Assembly: GCF_040448675.1 (NCBI RefSeq)
Contig: NZ_CP159289.1
Coordinates: 6,927,001-6,991,000, forward strand
From: Dyadobacter sp. 676
GTDB taxonomy: Bacteria > Bacteroidota > Bacteroidia > Cytophagales > Spirosomataceae
Length of the DNA stretch: 64,000 nucleotides
Direction of reading: 5' to 3'
This document shows positions 26,755 to 36,085 of this stretch, piece by piece (the first letter of the stretch is position 1; each line of letters opens with the position of its first letter). The notes beneath the pieces are model-generated. The model ran no database searches. It was not told where the DNA came from and saw nothing but the letters and a program-made list of their open reading frames with translations. The position numbers were made by a program, and so were the translations under genes.

Positions 26755-27549
26755 CTACATTGCCCGGTATTCCTTGGGTAAAAATCCTGTGATTTGCTTG
26801 AAAGCGCGGGTAAAATGCGCCTGGTCGGCAAACCCGGATTCGTGCGCGATGTGCGTCAGCTGATAGGGTGTGTTTTTGATCATCGCGAGCGTTTTCTTAA
26901 CCCTGAGCTTCAACATGTAGTCGCTTAATGTACAACCGAAATACCTCGGAAAATATCGGGATATCGTTACCGGATGGACCCCTATTTCCCTGGACAGCGC
27001 TAGCAGGCCCAAATGTTCGTTCCAGCGGTCGTGCAACAGTTCGGTGATTTGCAGGATCCATCCCGGCGGCCGGGTGCAAACCTTCACGCCGGCATCGAGC
27101 AGGCCGAAAATTACCGTTGTAATCGAATCGCCCGTAAAGTGTTCAGGGTGCAGCGATTGCCGGTAAGCCCTCAGCAATTCCAGTTCGGCAAGGGGATTGT
27201 TGTTAATGGCGTCGTCGATGTTTTCCTCTTTGACATCATATGTTTCAAAAAACTCCGGCGCAAATTCGATGTTGAAATTACGCGACCCGGGCACAGTCTT
27301 GCTGTTTTGGTGCGGTTCACCGGCATGAAAGAATACCGCCTCCCCCGCCTTGCGATAGCATTCGCTTCCCTGCCTTTTTTCGAGTGTCGCACCCGCCAGC
27401 AGCATCGTTATATGCGGGTTGGCATGCGCATGCAGGGCCACATTGGGAAGATTTTCCTCTGTATAGGAAGTAAGACTAATCCAGATGCCATTCGACAGGC
27501 ACCTTGTTGAGCTGGTCCCTAAGTAGGCGGCAGTCGGCAGGATTTCCAT
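26755..27549 (-). CDS. AraC-family transcriptional regulator
   Basis: The protein has an N-terminal cupin sensor half (MEILPTAAYLGTSSTR start; HAHANPHITMLLAGATLEKR; AVFFHAGEPHQNSKTVPGSR) and a C-terminal double helix-turn-helix. The latter runs from LGLLALSREIGVHPVTISRY to FADQAHFTRAFKQITGFLPK. ATG 27549 is preferred because relatives start with MEILPS-like sequence; ATG 27600 would add 17 residues lying in the tail of the truncated gene upstream. The regulated gene may be the S41 protease immediately downstream, 70 bases away. Confidence 0.9.
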   Translation of the reverse strand: MEILPTAAYLGTSSTRCLSNGIWISLTSYTEENLPNVALHAHANPHITMLLAGATLEKRQGSECYRKAGEAVFFHAGEPHQNSKTVPGSRNFNIEFAPEFFETYDVKEENIDDAINNNPLAELELLRAYRQSLHPEHFTGDSITTVIFGLLDAGVKVCTRPPGWILQITELLHDRWNEHLGLLALSREIGVHPVTISRYFPRYFGCTLSDYMLKLRVKKTLAMIKNTPYQLTHIAHESGFADQAHFTRAFKQITGFLPKEYRAM

Positions 27550-28788
27550 GTTCGGCTTTTCCAGGTGTTCGGGAGTAGTCAAATATAACGGTTTCAACAT
27601 AACGAGTCGCGGGTAGTGACCTCGTATAAGTCCCCGTAAAACTTACGTCGAGTTCGACGTAGCCACTCTCCGGAATGGTGATCGGCTGTGGTAAATCGCT
27701 CGAAATGCTAGCGCCCGGCAACACACCTACGAAAAAGTCGGCGGTATTGGAAATGACACCGTCGGAGGACACGATGCGAATTTTATAATTTCCATCGTTG
27801 AGATCTGCGGGGAGCGTACCACTAATGACATTGGAACGCCCGCCGTTTGCGATCGTCCGGAAATTGAGCTCATCGGCACGCGACAGTTCCATGCTGAATG
27901 TGGCATTACCGGCACTTCCATTGGAAATGGAGAATGGTACGCGGATCTGGTTACCGGCACAAAACCGGTTGGTCGTAAAGTCGAAACTCATAACGTTGAT
28001 CTTGTACGGCAGTACTGTGATGTAGGTCGACAGATTTGCCGGCTGCGTCCCGCAGCTATTGATCATGGATTCGAGCGTATAAACCGTGGTAGTACCAGGC
28101 AAGCCGTTGATGGGGATAACGGCTTGATGGGGCTCTTCGAAAACAAGGGTATGGTCGGTGGTGCCGTCGGAGTAAACCAGCGACGATGCCCCGCCGCCTT
28201 TGGCCGTGAAGTTCACGGACCATTCCCCATTGTCGGCCAGCATGACCGGCTGCTCCTTCGTACCCGCGGGGGTAACCGCAAAGTCCGTCAGCGGTGAATC
28301 CACGCCGAACTCGTAGGTTTCACTCGTCAGAAACGGGTTCTTAGACACCACTTTCATAGCCGACAAATAGATATTGCCATTCCTGCTTGCGGGAATTTTC
28401 ACTTTATATGTCCCGCCCGCACGCACGGTTCTCAGTGTTGTGAAATTGCAGCAATCCGCGTAGCCCTGGATTTGAAATTCGTTATCCGCACCAAACTTGC
28501 CCGGCGCCAGGATCGAATCGAAAGGCTGGAATCGGAATGCATTACTTCGATTTTGCCATCCACCAGTTGCCCGGGGATTTCCGAAACCACAGGCAGGTTA
28601 TCGCCTTTTCTGATTTGAACCGTAAACTTATTGTCGGCATTATATTTGCCGTTAATCCTTACCTGTATTTTTTGAACCGCATTCAGGCAGGCCGTTTCCG
28701 GATAAGTAATCGCGATGGACGGGGACTGAGCTAAAAGAGAAAAACAGGAACTAAAAGTTAATACAAAGAGAAGGCAGAGTTTTTTCAT
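27476..28788 (-). pseudogene. Secreted Ig-like/adhesin-type protein, frameshifted and 3'-truncated
   Basis: A signal peptide (MKKLCLLFVLTFSSCFSLLAQ, cut near residue 21) is followed by beta-sandwich repeats such as SIAITYPETACLNAVQKIQV, VYTLESMINSCGTQP and NRFCAGNQIRVPFSISNG. These are typical of long Cytophagales surface proteins. Near the four-T run 28551-28554 a base appears missing: the first frame stops at 28432, and adding one base gives FRFQPFDSILAPGKFGADNE, continuous with the second frame. The second frame loses sensible repeat structure near 27620 and runs 74 bases into the AraC regulator before stopping at 27476. It also has no T9SS tail, so the original 3' end has been deleted. 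Confidence 0.7.
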
Positions 28789-28809
28789 ATAGAGGTGGAC
28801 ATTCAATTC

Positions 28810-28842
28810 CAAACATAATGAAAATGCCCGGTTGTAACCAAA
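28810..28842 (-). promoter_or_regulatory. Promoter of the truncated Ig-like gene
   Basis: On the minus strand TTTG (28842-28839) and TATGTTTG (28817-28810) are separated by 21 bases, matching the Bacteroidota -33/-7 arrangement in both motifs and spacing. The -7 box is 21 bases from the ATG at 28788. It is the best promoter match in the window, even though the gene it serves looks broken. Confidence 0.65.
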
Positions 28843-28882
28843 AGGAATTTCATCGTTTAACGGGATACAATTCCATAAAATG

Positions 28883-28920
28883 GCGAAATGCCGCTTGCCG
28901 ATCGGCAAGCGGCATTTCGC
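28883..28920. repeat. Perfect 38-bp palindrome in a divergent gap
   Basis: Bases 28883-28920 equal their own reverse complement over all 38 positions (arms GCGAAATGCCGCTTGCC / GGCAAGCGGCATTTCGC around GATC). On the plus strand ATAATTTTT follows after four bases, so it could terminate plus-strand transcription. However, both neighbours start here and read away from it, so no gene ends at this point. It may be the terminator of a lost gene, an operator or a mobile palindromic repeat. Confidence 0.85.
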
Positions 28921-29036
28921 ACGAATAATTTTTAAATATCTTTTTACATTCACATCATCCGATCGGCTAATGTAAAAAAAGTTAATAACCATGCATTGGA
29001 CCCGGCGGTCCAGCCCTACCTAAACTCACAAAACCC

Positions 29037-29549
29037 ATGATAGAAGTAATACAAGGCGATATCACCAAAATTCAAGTCGATGCCATCGTCAATGCGGCAA
29101 ATACATCGTTGCTGGGCGGAGGCGGGGTCGATGGTGCCATCCATCGCGCCGGCGGCAGCGCGATACTGGAAGAATGCCGGAAGATCAGGGACAGGCAAGG
29201 CGGTTGTAAAGTCGGCGAAGCGGTGATAACCACCGCCGGCAATTTGCCGGCCAGGTTTGTAATTCATACGGTCGGGCCTGTGTGGAAAGGCGGCGACAAC
29301 AACGAGCATGTCTTACTGGCATCCGCTTACCGCAACAGCCTCGAACTGGCCGTAGAGAACAATATCCGCACGATTTCATTCCCGAATATCAGCACAGGCG
29401 TTTACAGGTTTCCCAAGCCTGCCGCTGCCCGAATCGCCATTGACACTGTGTCCGATTTTCTGGAAACTGCCCGCACCATCGAAAAAGTCGTTTTTGTATG
29501 CTTCGACACCGAGAATTACGACATTTACAACGCTTACCTCTCCCGCTAA
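29037..29549 (+). CDS. Macrodomain protein, O-acetyl-ADP-ribose deacetylase-like
   Basis: This 170-residue protein is a single macrodomain of the MacroD/YmdB type. It opens with [20 protein letters not shown] and [19 protein letters not shown], the ADP-ribose-binding loop, and has [15 protein letters not shown], the diphosphate-binding loop, near residue 120. Relatives hydrolyse O-acetyl-ADP-ribose or remove ADP-ribose from acidic residues. It is a full-length single-domain protein with an ATG start and no obvious operon partner, since the next gene faces it. Confidence 0.93.
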   Translation: MIEVIQGDITKIQVDAIVNAANTSLLGGGGVDGAIHRAGGSAILEECRKIRDRQGGCKVGEAVITTAGNLPARFVIHTVGPVWKGGDNNEHVLLASAYRNSLELAVENNIRTISFPNISTGVYRFPKPAAARIAIDTVSDFLETARTIEKVVFVCFDTENYDIYNAYLSR

Positions 29550-29602
29550 TGTGTGACACGACGGCCCGGACAACGCTTTCCCAATGGATACGCCCCGGCA
29601 GG

Positions 29603-30476
29603 TTACTTCAAAAAGCTGTTCAGATAGTCCAAAATCGTTGTTGTCTGCATCATCAGGCTGACATGCCCTTGCGACGGAACCACAGCCAGCTGCGATTTCG
29701 GCATCACCCCGAAATCAGCACATACGCCCCCCTCCCAGCAGCTGATATGTTTTTGCCAGCTCGATTTTGTCCAGCCCGTCGTTATCGCCGGATATGATTA
29801 ATACGGGAGCGGAAATTTTCGAGACATTGGAATCGCCGAGGTTAAATGGTACCACCGCGTAAGCGATCATTTGTTCAAGGAAATTCGTCCATTTTGTTTT
29901 GTCGGGCGCCACCGCATCGTATGCAGTTTTCATTGGCGTATTCGCAAAGAGCTCGGGCTTCATTGTTTTAAACCCGTTGTTGACTTCCGGCAACCAGCCT
30001 TCACTTTTGTAGGCAGCAGAAATGATAACCAATTTTCTTACCCGCCTGGGGCTTTGTATCGCGAACTGATAAGCCACGGAACCGCCAAAACTGTATCCAG
30101 CTACATCGGCGCTGTCAACTTTTAAATAATCCATTACTCCTTCCACATCGCTTGCCAAAACAGCGTGCGATAATTTCCGGTCCGAAAACGGTGTGTGTCC
30201 GTGGCCTTGCAATTCGATGGCAATTACTTTTCTGGTTTTCGATAGTTCGGGAATCAATTGTCCCCAGTTGAGATCGATTGTCATGAAAGCACCATGCAGT
30301 AAAACCAAAGGCTTGCCCTGGCCATATACTTCGTAATAAACTTTAACGCCGTTAACGGGCGCGTAGCCACTGTCGGCTGGTTTGGATTGTTGCCCGTTTG
30401 CCCTGAACGCGGCGAACAGTATAACAACCACTAAAAATGATTTAAGGAAATGAGGTGTTTCGAATAAATTTTTCAT
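29603..30476 (-). pseudogene. Alpha/beta hydrolase, frameshifted before the catalytic His
   Basis: A signal peptide (FLVVVILFAAFRANGQ) precedes an alpha/beta hydrolase fold with LVLLHGAFM (oxyanion hole), VAGYSFGGSVAYQFA (Ser nucleophile) and VLIISGDNDGLDK (acid region). At the six-base C run 29727-29732 the frame slips and stops at 29715 after LLGGGRMC. One base fewer gives LLGGGVCADFGVMPKSQLAV and VVPSQGHVSLM with the catalytic His, ending at 29603-29605; the repaired length is 290 residues. The product as written lacks the His and should be inactive. Confidence 0.87.
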
Positions 30477-30762
30477 AACGCTGTCTGGATTTTAGTTTTG
30501 AATTTTAATGACAATACAAAATTGCAGGCTGCGTCAGGATTTGAGACGGTGTGAAAACGACAATTTAAGGGATGAATCCTGCCAAAGCGGATCATCGTAC
30601 CGTCACTGTCCGAATTTACCGCCACTGCGTGTCACGGCGGAGCAATTAGCGGCTCCGGGATTACCTCCGGATTTTCATGAATTTTGTTAAATTTCACTTC
30701 ACCCTTGCAGAACATAGTCAATCCGCATCTTTGAGCAGTATTACCAGCTACCGTGCCACAAC

Positions 30763-31305
30763 ATGAACAGCGAACAGGAACTTTGGAGGGCTTTTCAGGA
30801 TGGAGACGAAGACGCGTATACCAGCCTTTATCACCGCCATGTGCGGGCAATGTACCGGTACGGGCTTAGCCTGGTGTCTGTTTCGGAGGCATTTGTCCTG
30901 GACTGTATCCACGATGTTTTCACCGAAATATGGATCCGCCGGACGCGGCTTTCTATTCCCGACAATGTCCGGCATTACCTCTTGAAAGCACTCAAAATAA
31001 GGATATTACATTTACTGAACAGGAAGGAGAAGTCTTATACGGGCTTTTCTGAAAGCGAATTTGACGACCTGTGGCCGGAGCCTTCGGCGGAGGACATCCT
31101 TATTCTGGGGGAAGAATCCAGAAGCCGGACGGAACGTCTCGGCAGGCTGGTTGACCTCCTGCCCCACCGCCAGCAGGAGGCCATTCGCCTTCGCTTCGTC
31201 GAAAATCTCGACTACGGTGAAATCGGGGAAATGCTTTCGGTAAACCGGCAATCGGCCCGGAACCTGGTTTTCCGGGCATTGGAAAAGCTGCGTGGCTGGC
31301 TGTAA
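30763..31305 (+). CDS. ECF RNA polymerase sigma factor, FecI-like (PUL-B)
   Basis: The 180-residue protein holds sigma regions 2 (LWRAFQDGDEDAYTSLYHRH, then FVLDCIHDVFTEIWI) and 4 (LLPHRQQEAIRLRFVENLDY, then IGEMLSVNRQSARNLVFRAL) without regions 1 or 3. It precedes a FecR gene by 107 bases and the susCD operon beyond, the standard order for a FecI/FecR-controlled PUL. The 286-base gap upstream should hold its promoter, but no full TAnnTTTG/TTTG pair was found. Confidence 0.93.
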   Translation: MNSEQELWRAFQDGDEDAYTSLYHRHVRAMYRYGLSLVSVSEAFVLDCIHDVFTEIWIRRTRLSIPDNVRHYLLKALKIRILHLLNRKEKSYTGFSESEFDDLWPEPSAEDILILGEESRSRTERLGRLVDLLPHRQQEAIRLRFVENLDYGEIGEMLSVNRQSARNLVFRALEKLRGWL

Positions 31306-31412
31306 CGGGCAACTTTTATATCGTCATTCGACTACCTAAAAAAATTTTCATCCGCTTCTGAGTATGATTCGCCAGACAATGTTATCTACTGGCAAACAAT
31401 CGCCAAAAACTT

Positions 31413-32516
31413 GTGAATCCAGATTACACAGCGTTCGGGACCGTCGACTTTGCCGTAGACGACCGGTTTTTGTCATATTATTTCAAACCCGACAGCGCTT
31501 CGCGGCAATTCTGGGACGCCTGGCTGGCCGCGCATCCCGACAAGGAATCCGAGTGGCAGGAGGCTCGCCGCCTGGTCGAAGCCGTGGTGCTCGGGCTAAG
31601 CGACTATGCGCGCACCTACCTATCCGAGGAAGCCGAAGCGGAGCTTCTCGCCCGGATTCAGGCTACGAACCGTATGCACAACCGGCCTCGTTTTTTAGGA
31701 ACGCGCTCCTTAACCCGGGTAGCCGTCGCCGCGTCCATCGTGATCGCGTTGGTCGGCGGGAGTTTCTGGTTTTTGAAAACATCGTCCGTCCGTCGGGGAT
31801 CATATGCGGAAAAGGTCGGCGGAATGCCCCGCGGGATGAAGGAATGGGCGAACCGCGGCGGTAGCCCCGAAACGTTCACGCTGCCCGACAGCAGCAAAGT
31901 AACGCTCTCACCTGGCAGCCGGATCAGCTTTCCGAAAAACTACGGTCTCGCCAACCGCCCCACCTGGCTCTCCGGCCACGCGGTCTTCGATGTGTCGCGG
32001 AATCCCCGTAAACCGTTTCTCGTATATTCCGGAGAGGTGGTGACCAAAGTGCTCGGGACGAAGTTCGAGGTCAGCGCGTTTGATCATGACCGTGATGTAA
32101 CGGTAAGCGTGATCAGCGGACAAGTATCTGTATATGAACGAAAAGCGGCCAGCAAACCGACCGCCGCCACGCATTCGGGAGTATTGCTGGCACCAAACCA
32201 GCAGGTGGTGTTCGTGCGCCGGACGGGCCAGTTCAACAAGGCGCTTGTCAGCAACCCGTCGGTCATTGCTTCCGGCACGGCCAGTTTCATCTACGACGAG
32301 CAGCGTGTCGCGCAGGTACTCGACGACATTGCCCGGGCCTACGGCGTCGAAATCGTTTACAGCCGGGAAATTCTGGAACACTGTTACCTCACGGCCGATC
32401 TGGCGCGGGAAACTCTTCAGGAAAAACTGGATATTATCTGCCGGTCCATCAATGCGGATTATGAGATCGTGGAAGCGCAGATCATCATTAATTCCGCCGG
32501 ATGCAAAATCAACTGA
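31413..32516 (+). CDS. FecR-family anti-sigma factor (PUL-B)
   Basis: The 367-residue inner-membrane protein has a cytoplasmic N-terminus (VDDRFLSYYFKPDSASRQFW), a membrane helix (VAVAASIVIALVGGSFWFL), the FecR domain (ETFTLPDSSKVTLSPGSRIS, GHAVFDVSRNPRKPFLVYSG, VLGTKFEVSAF) and a DUF4974 C-terminal domain (VAQVLDDIARAYGVEIVYSR). The start is a GTG at 31413; no ATG fits the conserved N-terminus. Unlike its PUL-A counterpart it is intact. It should restrain the preceding sigma factor until the SusC STN domain signals. Confidence 0.9.
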   Translation: MNPDYTAFGTVDFAVDDRFLSYYFKPDSASRQFWDAWLAAHPDKESEWQEARRLVEAVVLGLSDYARTYLSEEAEAELLARIQATNRMHNRPRFLGTRSLTRVAVAASIVIALVGGSFWFLKTSSVRRGSYAEKVGGMPRGMKEWANRGGSPETFTLPDSSKVTLSPGSRISFPKNYGLANRPTWLSGHAVFDVSRNPRKPFLVYSGEVVTKVLGTKFEVSAFDHDRDVTVSVISGQVSVYERKAASKPTAATHSGVLLAPNQQVVFVRRTGQFNKALVSNPSVIASGTASFIYDEQRVAQVLDDIARAYGVEIVYSREILEHCYLTADLARETLQEKLDIICRSINADYEIVEAQIIINSAGCKIN

Positions 32517-32577
32517 ACCCATTATAAAACATAACCCGAACCCGGCCTATGCATAAATAAAATACCTGCTTCTCTGC

Positions 32578-32611
32578 AAAAAAAGCCAACGATGCTTGCT
32601 CCATCGTTGGC
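32578..32611 (-). terminator. Intrinsic terminator pointing against the PUL-B operon
   Basis: GCCAACGATG (32585-32594) and CATCGTTGGC (32602-32611) form a perfect 10-bp stem with a 7-base loop. On the minus strand it runs straight into TTTTTTT (32584-32578). On the plus strand the next bases are CGGTTG, so it would not stop the fecR-susC message. There is no annotated minus-strand gene upstream of it. Confidence 0.7.
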
Positions 32612-32683
32612 CGGTTGTCCCGATGAACGGTCCGCCGGACCGCCGGGAAATTTTTGCCCGAATTTTTACCAACACGAACAAAA
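32578..32683 (-). ncRNA. Candidate antisense RNA over the susC leader (PUL-B)
   Basis: On the minus strand a TAnnTTTG box (TACTTTTG, 32696-32689) overlaps the susC start codon, and a perfect 10-bp hairpin followed by seven T ends at 32578. A transcript from about 32683 would be roughly 105 nt and complementary to the susC leader. No convincing -33 motif was seen. The layout copies that found at PUL-A (13694-13795) although the sequences differ, which raises the chance that both are real. Confidence 0.38.
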
Positions 32684-32695
32684 ACGCTCAAAAGT

Positions 32696-35600
32696 ATGAA
32701 ACAACCCAGAGTTTTACTATTCCAATGTATGAAAATATCGTTGGTTCAGATCTTTCTGTCATGCGCCTTTCTCGGTGTCAGCTGGGCGAATGATTTGTCC
32801 GCACAGGAGCTGCTAAGCCGCCGGCTTACCCTGCACGTGAAGGACAAAAAAATCAAGTCGGTGCTGAAAGAAATCGAGGATGCGACCGACGTACGCTTTT
32901 CTTACAGTCCGCATCTGATACAGGCCAGCCGCCCGGTTTCCATCTCGGTGGAAAACGCGACGCTGGCGCTTGTTTTGAAACAGCTGTTCGAGCCGCTGGA
33001 CATCGGCTACGATGTCTCGGGTCGTCAGATTATCCTGAACCAGGTTGTGAAACCTGTCCCTGAACGATCGGAAAAAGCCGGCTTTCCGGCCGACCGCCGG
33101 ATCGAGGGTACCGTGACCGACGACAAAGGCAGTCCGCTGCCCGGCGTCAGCATTATGATCAAAGGAACGAGCCAGGGTGCCATTGCCAACGACTCGGGCG
33201 CATTCAGCCTTACTTTGGGAGACGAACATACTACATTGGTATTCAGCTTCGTAGGCTATCAGAGCCAGGAGGTTACGATCGGTTCGGAAACCAGGCTTAC
33301 CGTTTCCCTTAAAACCGATTCGAAAGCGCTGGGAGAAGTGGTAGTAATCGGGTATGGCACACAAAAGAAAACATCCGTTACAGCAGCCGTTTCGACGTTG
33401 AAGGGAGAGGAAATCGCCGCCGTACCGATTACCAACCTCAGCAACGGGCTGGCCGGGCGCGTGGCGGGGGTTATCGTTAAACAGGGCTCCGGTGAACCCG
33501 GGCGCGATGGCTCCAACATTTACATCCGGGGAGTGTCGTCTACCGGCGGAAACCAGCCGTTGCTGATCGTCGACGGGATTCCCCGCAGCTTTCAGCAGCT
33601 CGATCCCAACACCATCGAAAGCTTCACGGTATTGAAAGACGCCGCGGCGGTAGCGCCCTATGGTGTAGCCGGTGCCAACGGGGTTGTACTGGTTACGACT
33701 AAAAGTGGCAAAACAGGCGCGCCGTCGTTAACGTATAACGGCTACGTTGGCTTTCAAAACCCTACGGCTATGCCCAAATACCTTTACGGCTACGATTTTG
33801 CAACCCTCAAAAACGCAGCGGCCCGATACGCCGGACTGCCGTTGCCCTATTCCGACGAAGCCCTGCAAAAGTTTCGCGACCGGTCCGATAACGACGCCTA
33901 TCCGACCGAAAACGTCGTGGACGAGCTGGTAAACAGGAATGCCGTTTTGACCACCCACAATATCGAGGTATCCGGAGGTGCCGAGCGGATCCGCTATTAT
34001 ACGGCCCTCGGCTACCAGTCACAGGCGGGAATGTGGCCGTCGACCAACAACCGCCGTTTCAACCTGGCGATCAATCTCGAAGCACAGGCTACCAGGACCA
34101 CCAGACTGTTTTTCAGCGTCAACGGCCGCATTCAGAAATCGAGCTATCCTTCCATTGGCACTTCCCGGATTTTCGAGCTGATCGGCTATGCGCACCCGGC
34201 TAACGGGCCGCTGCTTTTCAGCAATGGTATGAACGGCACTTACGTTACCGGAAGCATTTACAACAGCGGCTACCAGCGCGTCAATACCAGCAGTCTTTTC
34301 TCCCAAATATCGGTAGAACAGGAACTTCCATTCCTGCCCGGCCTGAAAGCCAAGGGAACCATCGCCTACGATCCCAGCCAGGTGATGGACAAAACCTGGA
34401 CCACGCCCGTACATTTGGCCACCATCAATACCGCTACGAGGCCCTATGTGATCACCGACGGTATTTTCGGGCAAACCCAGTCGTCCCTCAACCAGGTTTA
34501 CAACCTCAACCAGCAGCTTACCTACCAGGCCAGCCTTAATTACCAGAAAACGTTCGGTAAAACGGGATCAGTCTGCTCGGCGTTTTTGAGGCCAAAGCCA
34601 ACTCTTCTTCCCTGCTCGGAGCCTCACGGCGCAACTATAATCTGAATATCGACGAGATCAACATGGGCAGTTCTAGTCAGGCCGATATGACTACGAGCGG
34701 CTCGTCGGCCCAGGCCAGGCAGGTGGGGCTCGTATACCGGGCCACGTACGATTATGCGGACAAATACCTTGTCGAAGCCAGCGGGCGCTACGATGGAAGC
34801 TACTATTTCGCCCCGGAGAACCGTTTCGGTTTTTTCCCCGCCTTCTCGCTCGGCTGGCGCTTATCGGAAGAAGGGTTTATCAAAAACAACTTCAACTGGA
34901 TCGACAACCTGAAATTGCGCGGCTCGTATGGCGAGGTGGGCGCATTGGCGGGAAGCGCATTCCAGTATATGAGCACTTACGGCGTTGCCGGCCCCGCATA
35001 TGTGCTGGGCGGATCGGCCGTGCAGGCGGTACGGGAGCGCAACGAGCCCAACCCGAACATTACCTGGGAAAGGGCCAAAAAGACCGACGTCGGTATCGAA
35101 GCCAGCCTGTGGAGAGGCTTGCTGAATGTAGAGGCGGACTTCTTTTACGAAAAACGCTCCAATATGCTGGTAAACCCCGACGTGATCGTGCCTGCGGAAT
35201 ATGGCATCGGGCTCAGTCAGGTCAATGCGGGCATTATGCAAAACAAGGGGGTCGACCTGTCGGTGGGATCTTCGCGGCGCATTTCCAAAGACCTGCGCGT
35301 TTCACTCTCCGGGAGCTTCACCTATGCCGTCAATTCGCTGCTGCAGGTATTTGAGGCATCGGCCACTTACGATAATCCGAACCGCAGGCTTACCGGAAAG
35401 CCATTGGGAACGCAATTCGGGTTTAAATCGCTGGGATTCTTTCAGTTGAGCGATTTTGACGAGAGCGGCAACCTTAAACCCGGTATTGCGATACAGCCGT
35501 GGGGCAAAGTCCAGCCGGGCGACATCCGTTACGAGGACATCAACCGTGACGGGAAGATCAATGACGACGACCTGACGCGCATCGGCGATGCCGTGGCGAC

Positions 35601-36072
35601 ACCGAGGATCATTTATGGCATTGCCCCGGCCGCACAATACAGGTCCTTTTCGCTCGACCTCCTTTTCCAGGGCGCGGCCAAAACGAACTTTTATTACCAG
35701 AACGACGCCGCCTGGGCATTTTTCAATGGTATGGGTGCATTGGAAGACAACCTGGATTACTGGACGCCCGAAAACCCCAACGCGCGCAATCCGAGGATCA
35801 CCGCCGCCCCGACGACTAACAACACGCAGCGGTCGTCCTTCTGGATGGGCAATGCCTCGTACCTGCGCCTGAAAAGTGCCACGCTCGCGTTCAGATTGCC
35901 GCAGCCGGTTTGTGAGAAGATCCGGATGAAAGATGCCCGCATTTATGTATCCGGGCAAAACATTCTGACCTGGACGAAAATGCGCAATTTCGACCCGGAA
36001 GTGAGCGAGGTCAACGGCCGCAATTATCCGCAGCAAAAAGTAATGGCAATCGGCGTCAATGTTACATTCTAA
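32696..36072 (+). pseudogene. SusC/RagA TonB-dependent transporter with STN domain, frameshifted (PUL-B)
   Basis: In order there is a signal peptide, an STN domain (KSVLKEIEDATDVRFSYSPH), a carboxypeptidase-D-like domain (GTVTDDKGSPLPGVSIMIKG), VVVIGYG, a plug (GRDGSNIYIRGVSSTGGNQP, LLIVDGIPR) and a beta-barrel. At the short G run 34564-34566 one base is missing: the first frame ends at 34645 after FGKTGSVCSAF. Restoring a base gives ISLLGVFEAKANSSSLLGAS, continuous with the second half (MGSSSQADM...), which ends AIGVNVTF at 36072. The repaired length is 1125 residues, normal for SusC. If real, the break removes most of the barrel and would silence uptake. Confidence 0.9.
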
Positions 36073-36085
36073 CACCTATCCCGAA

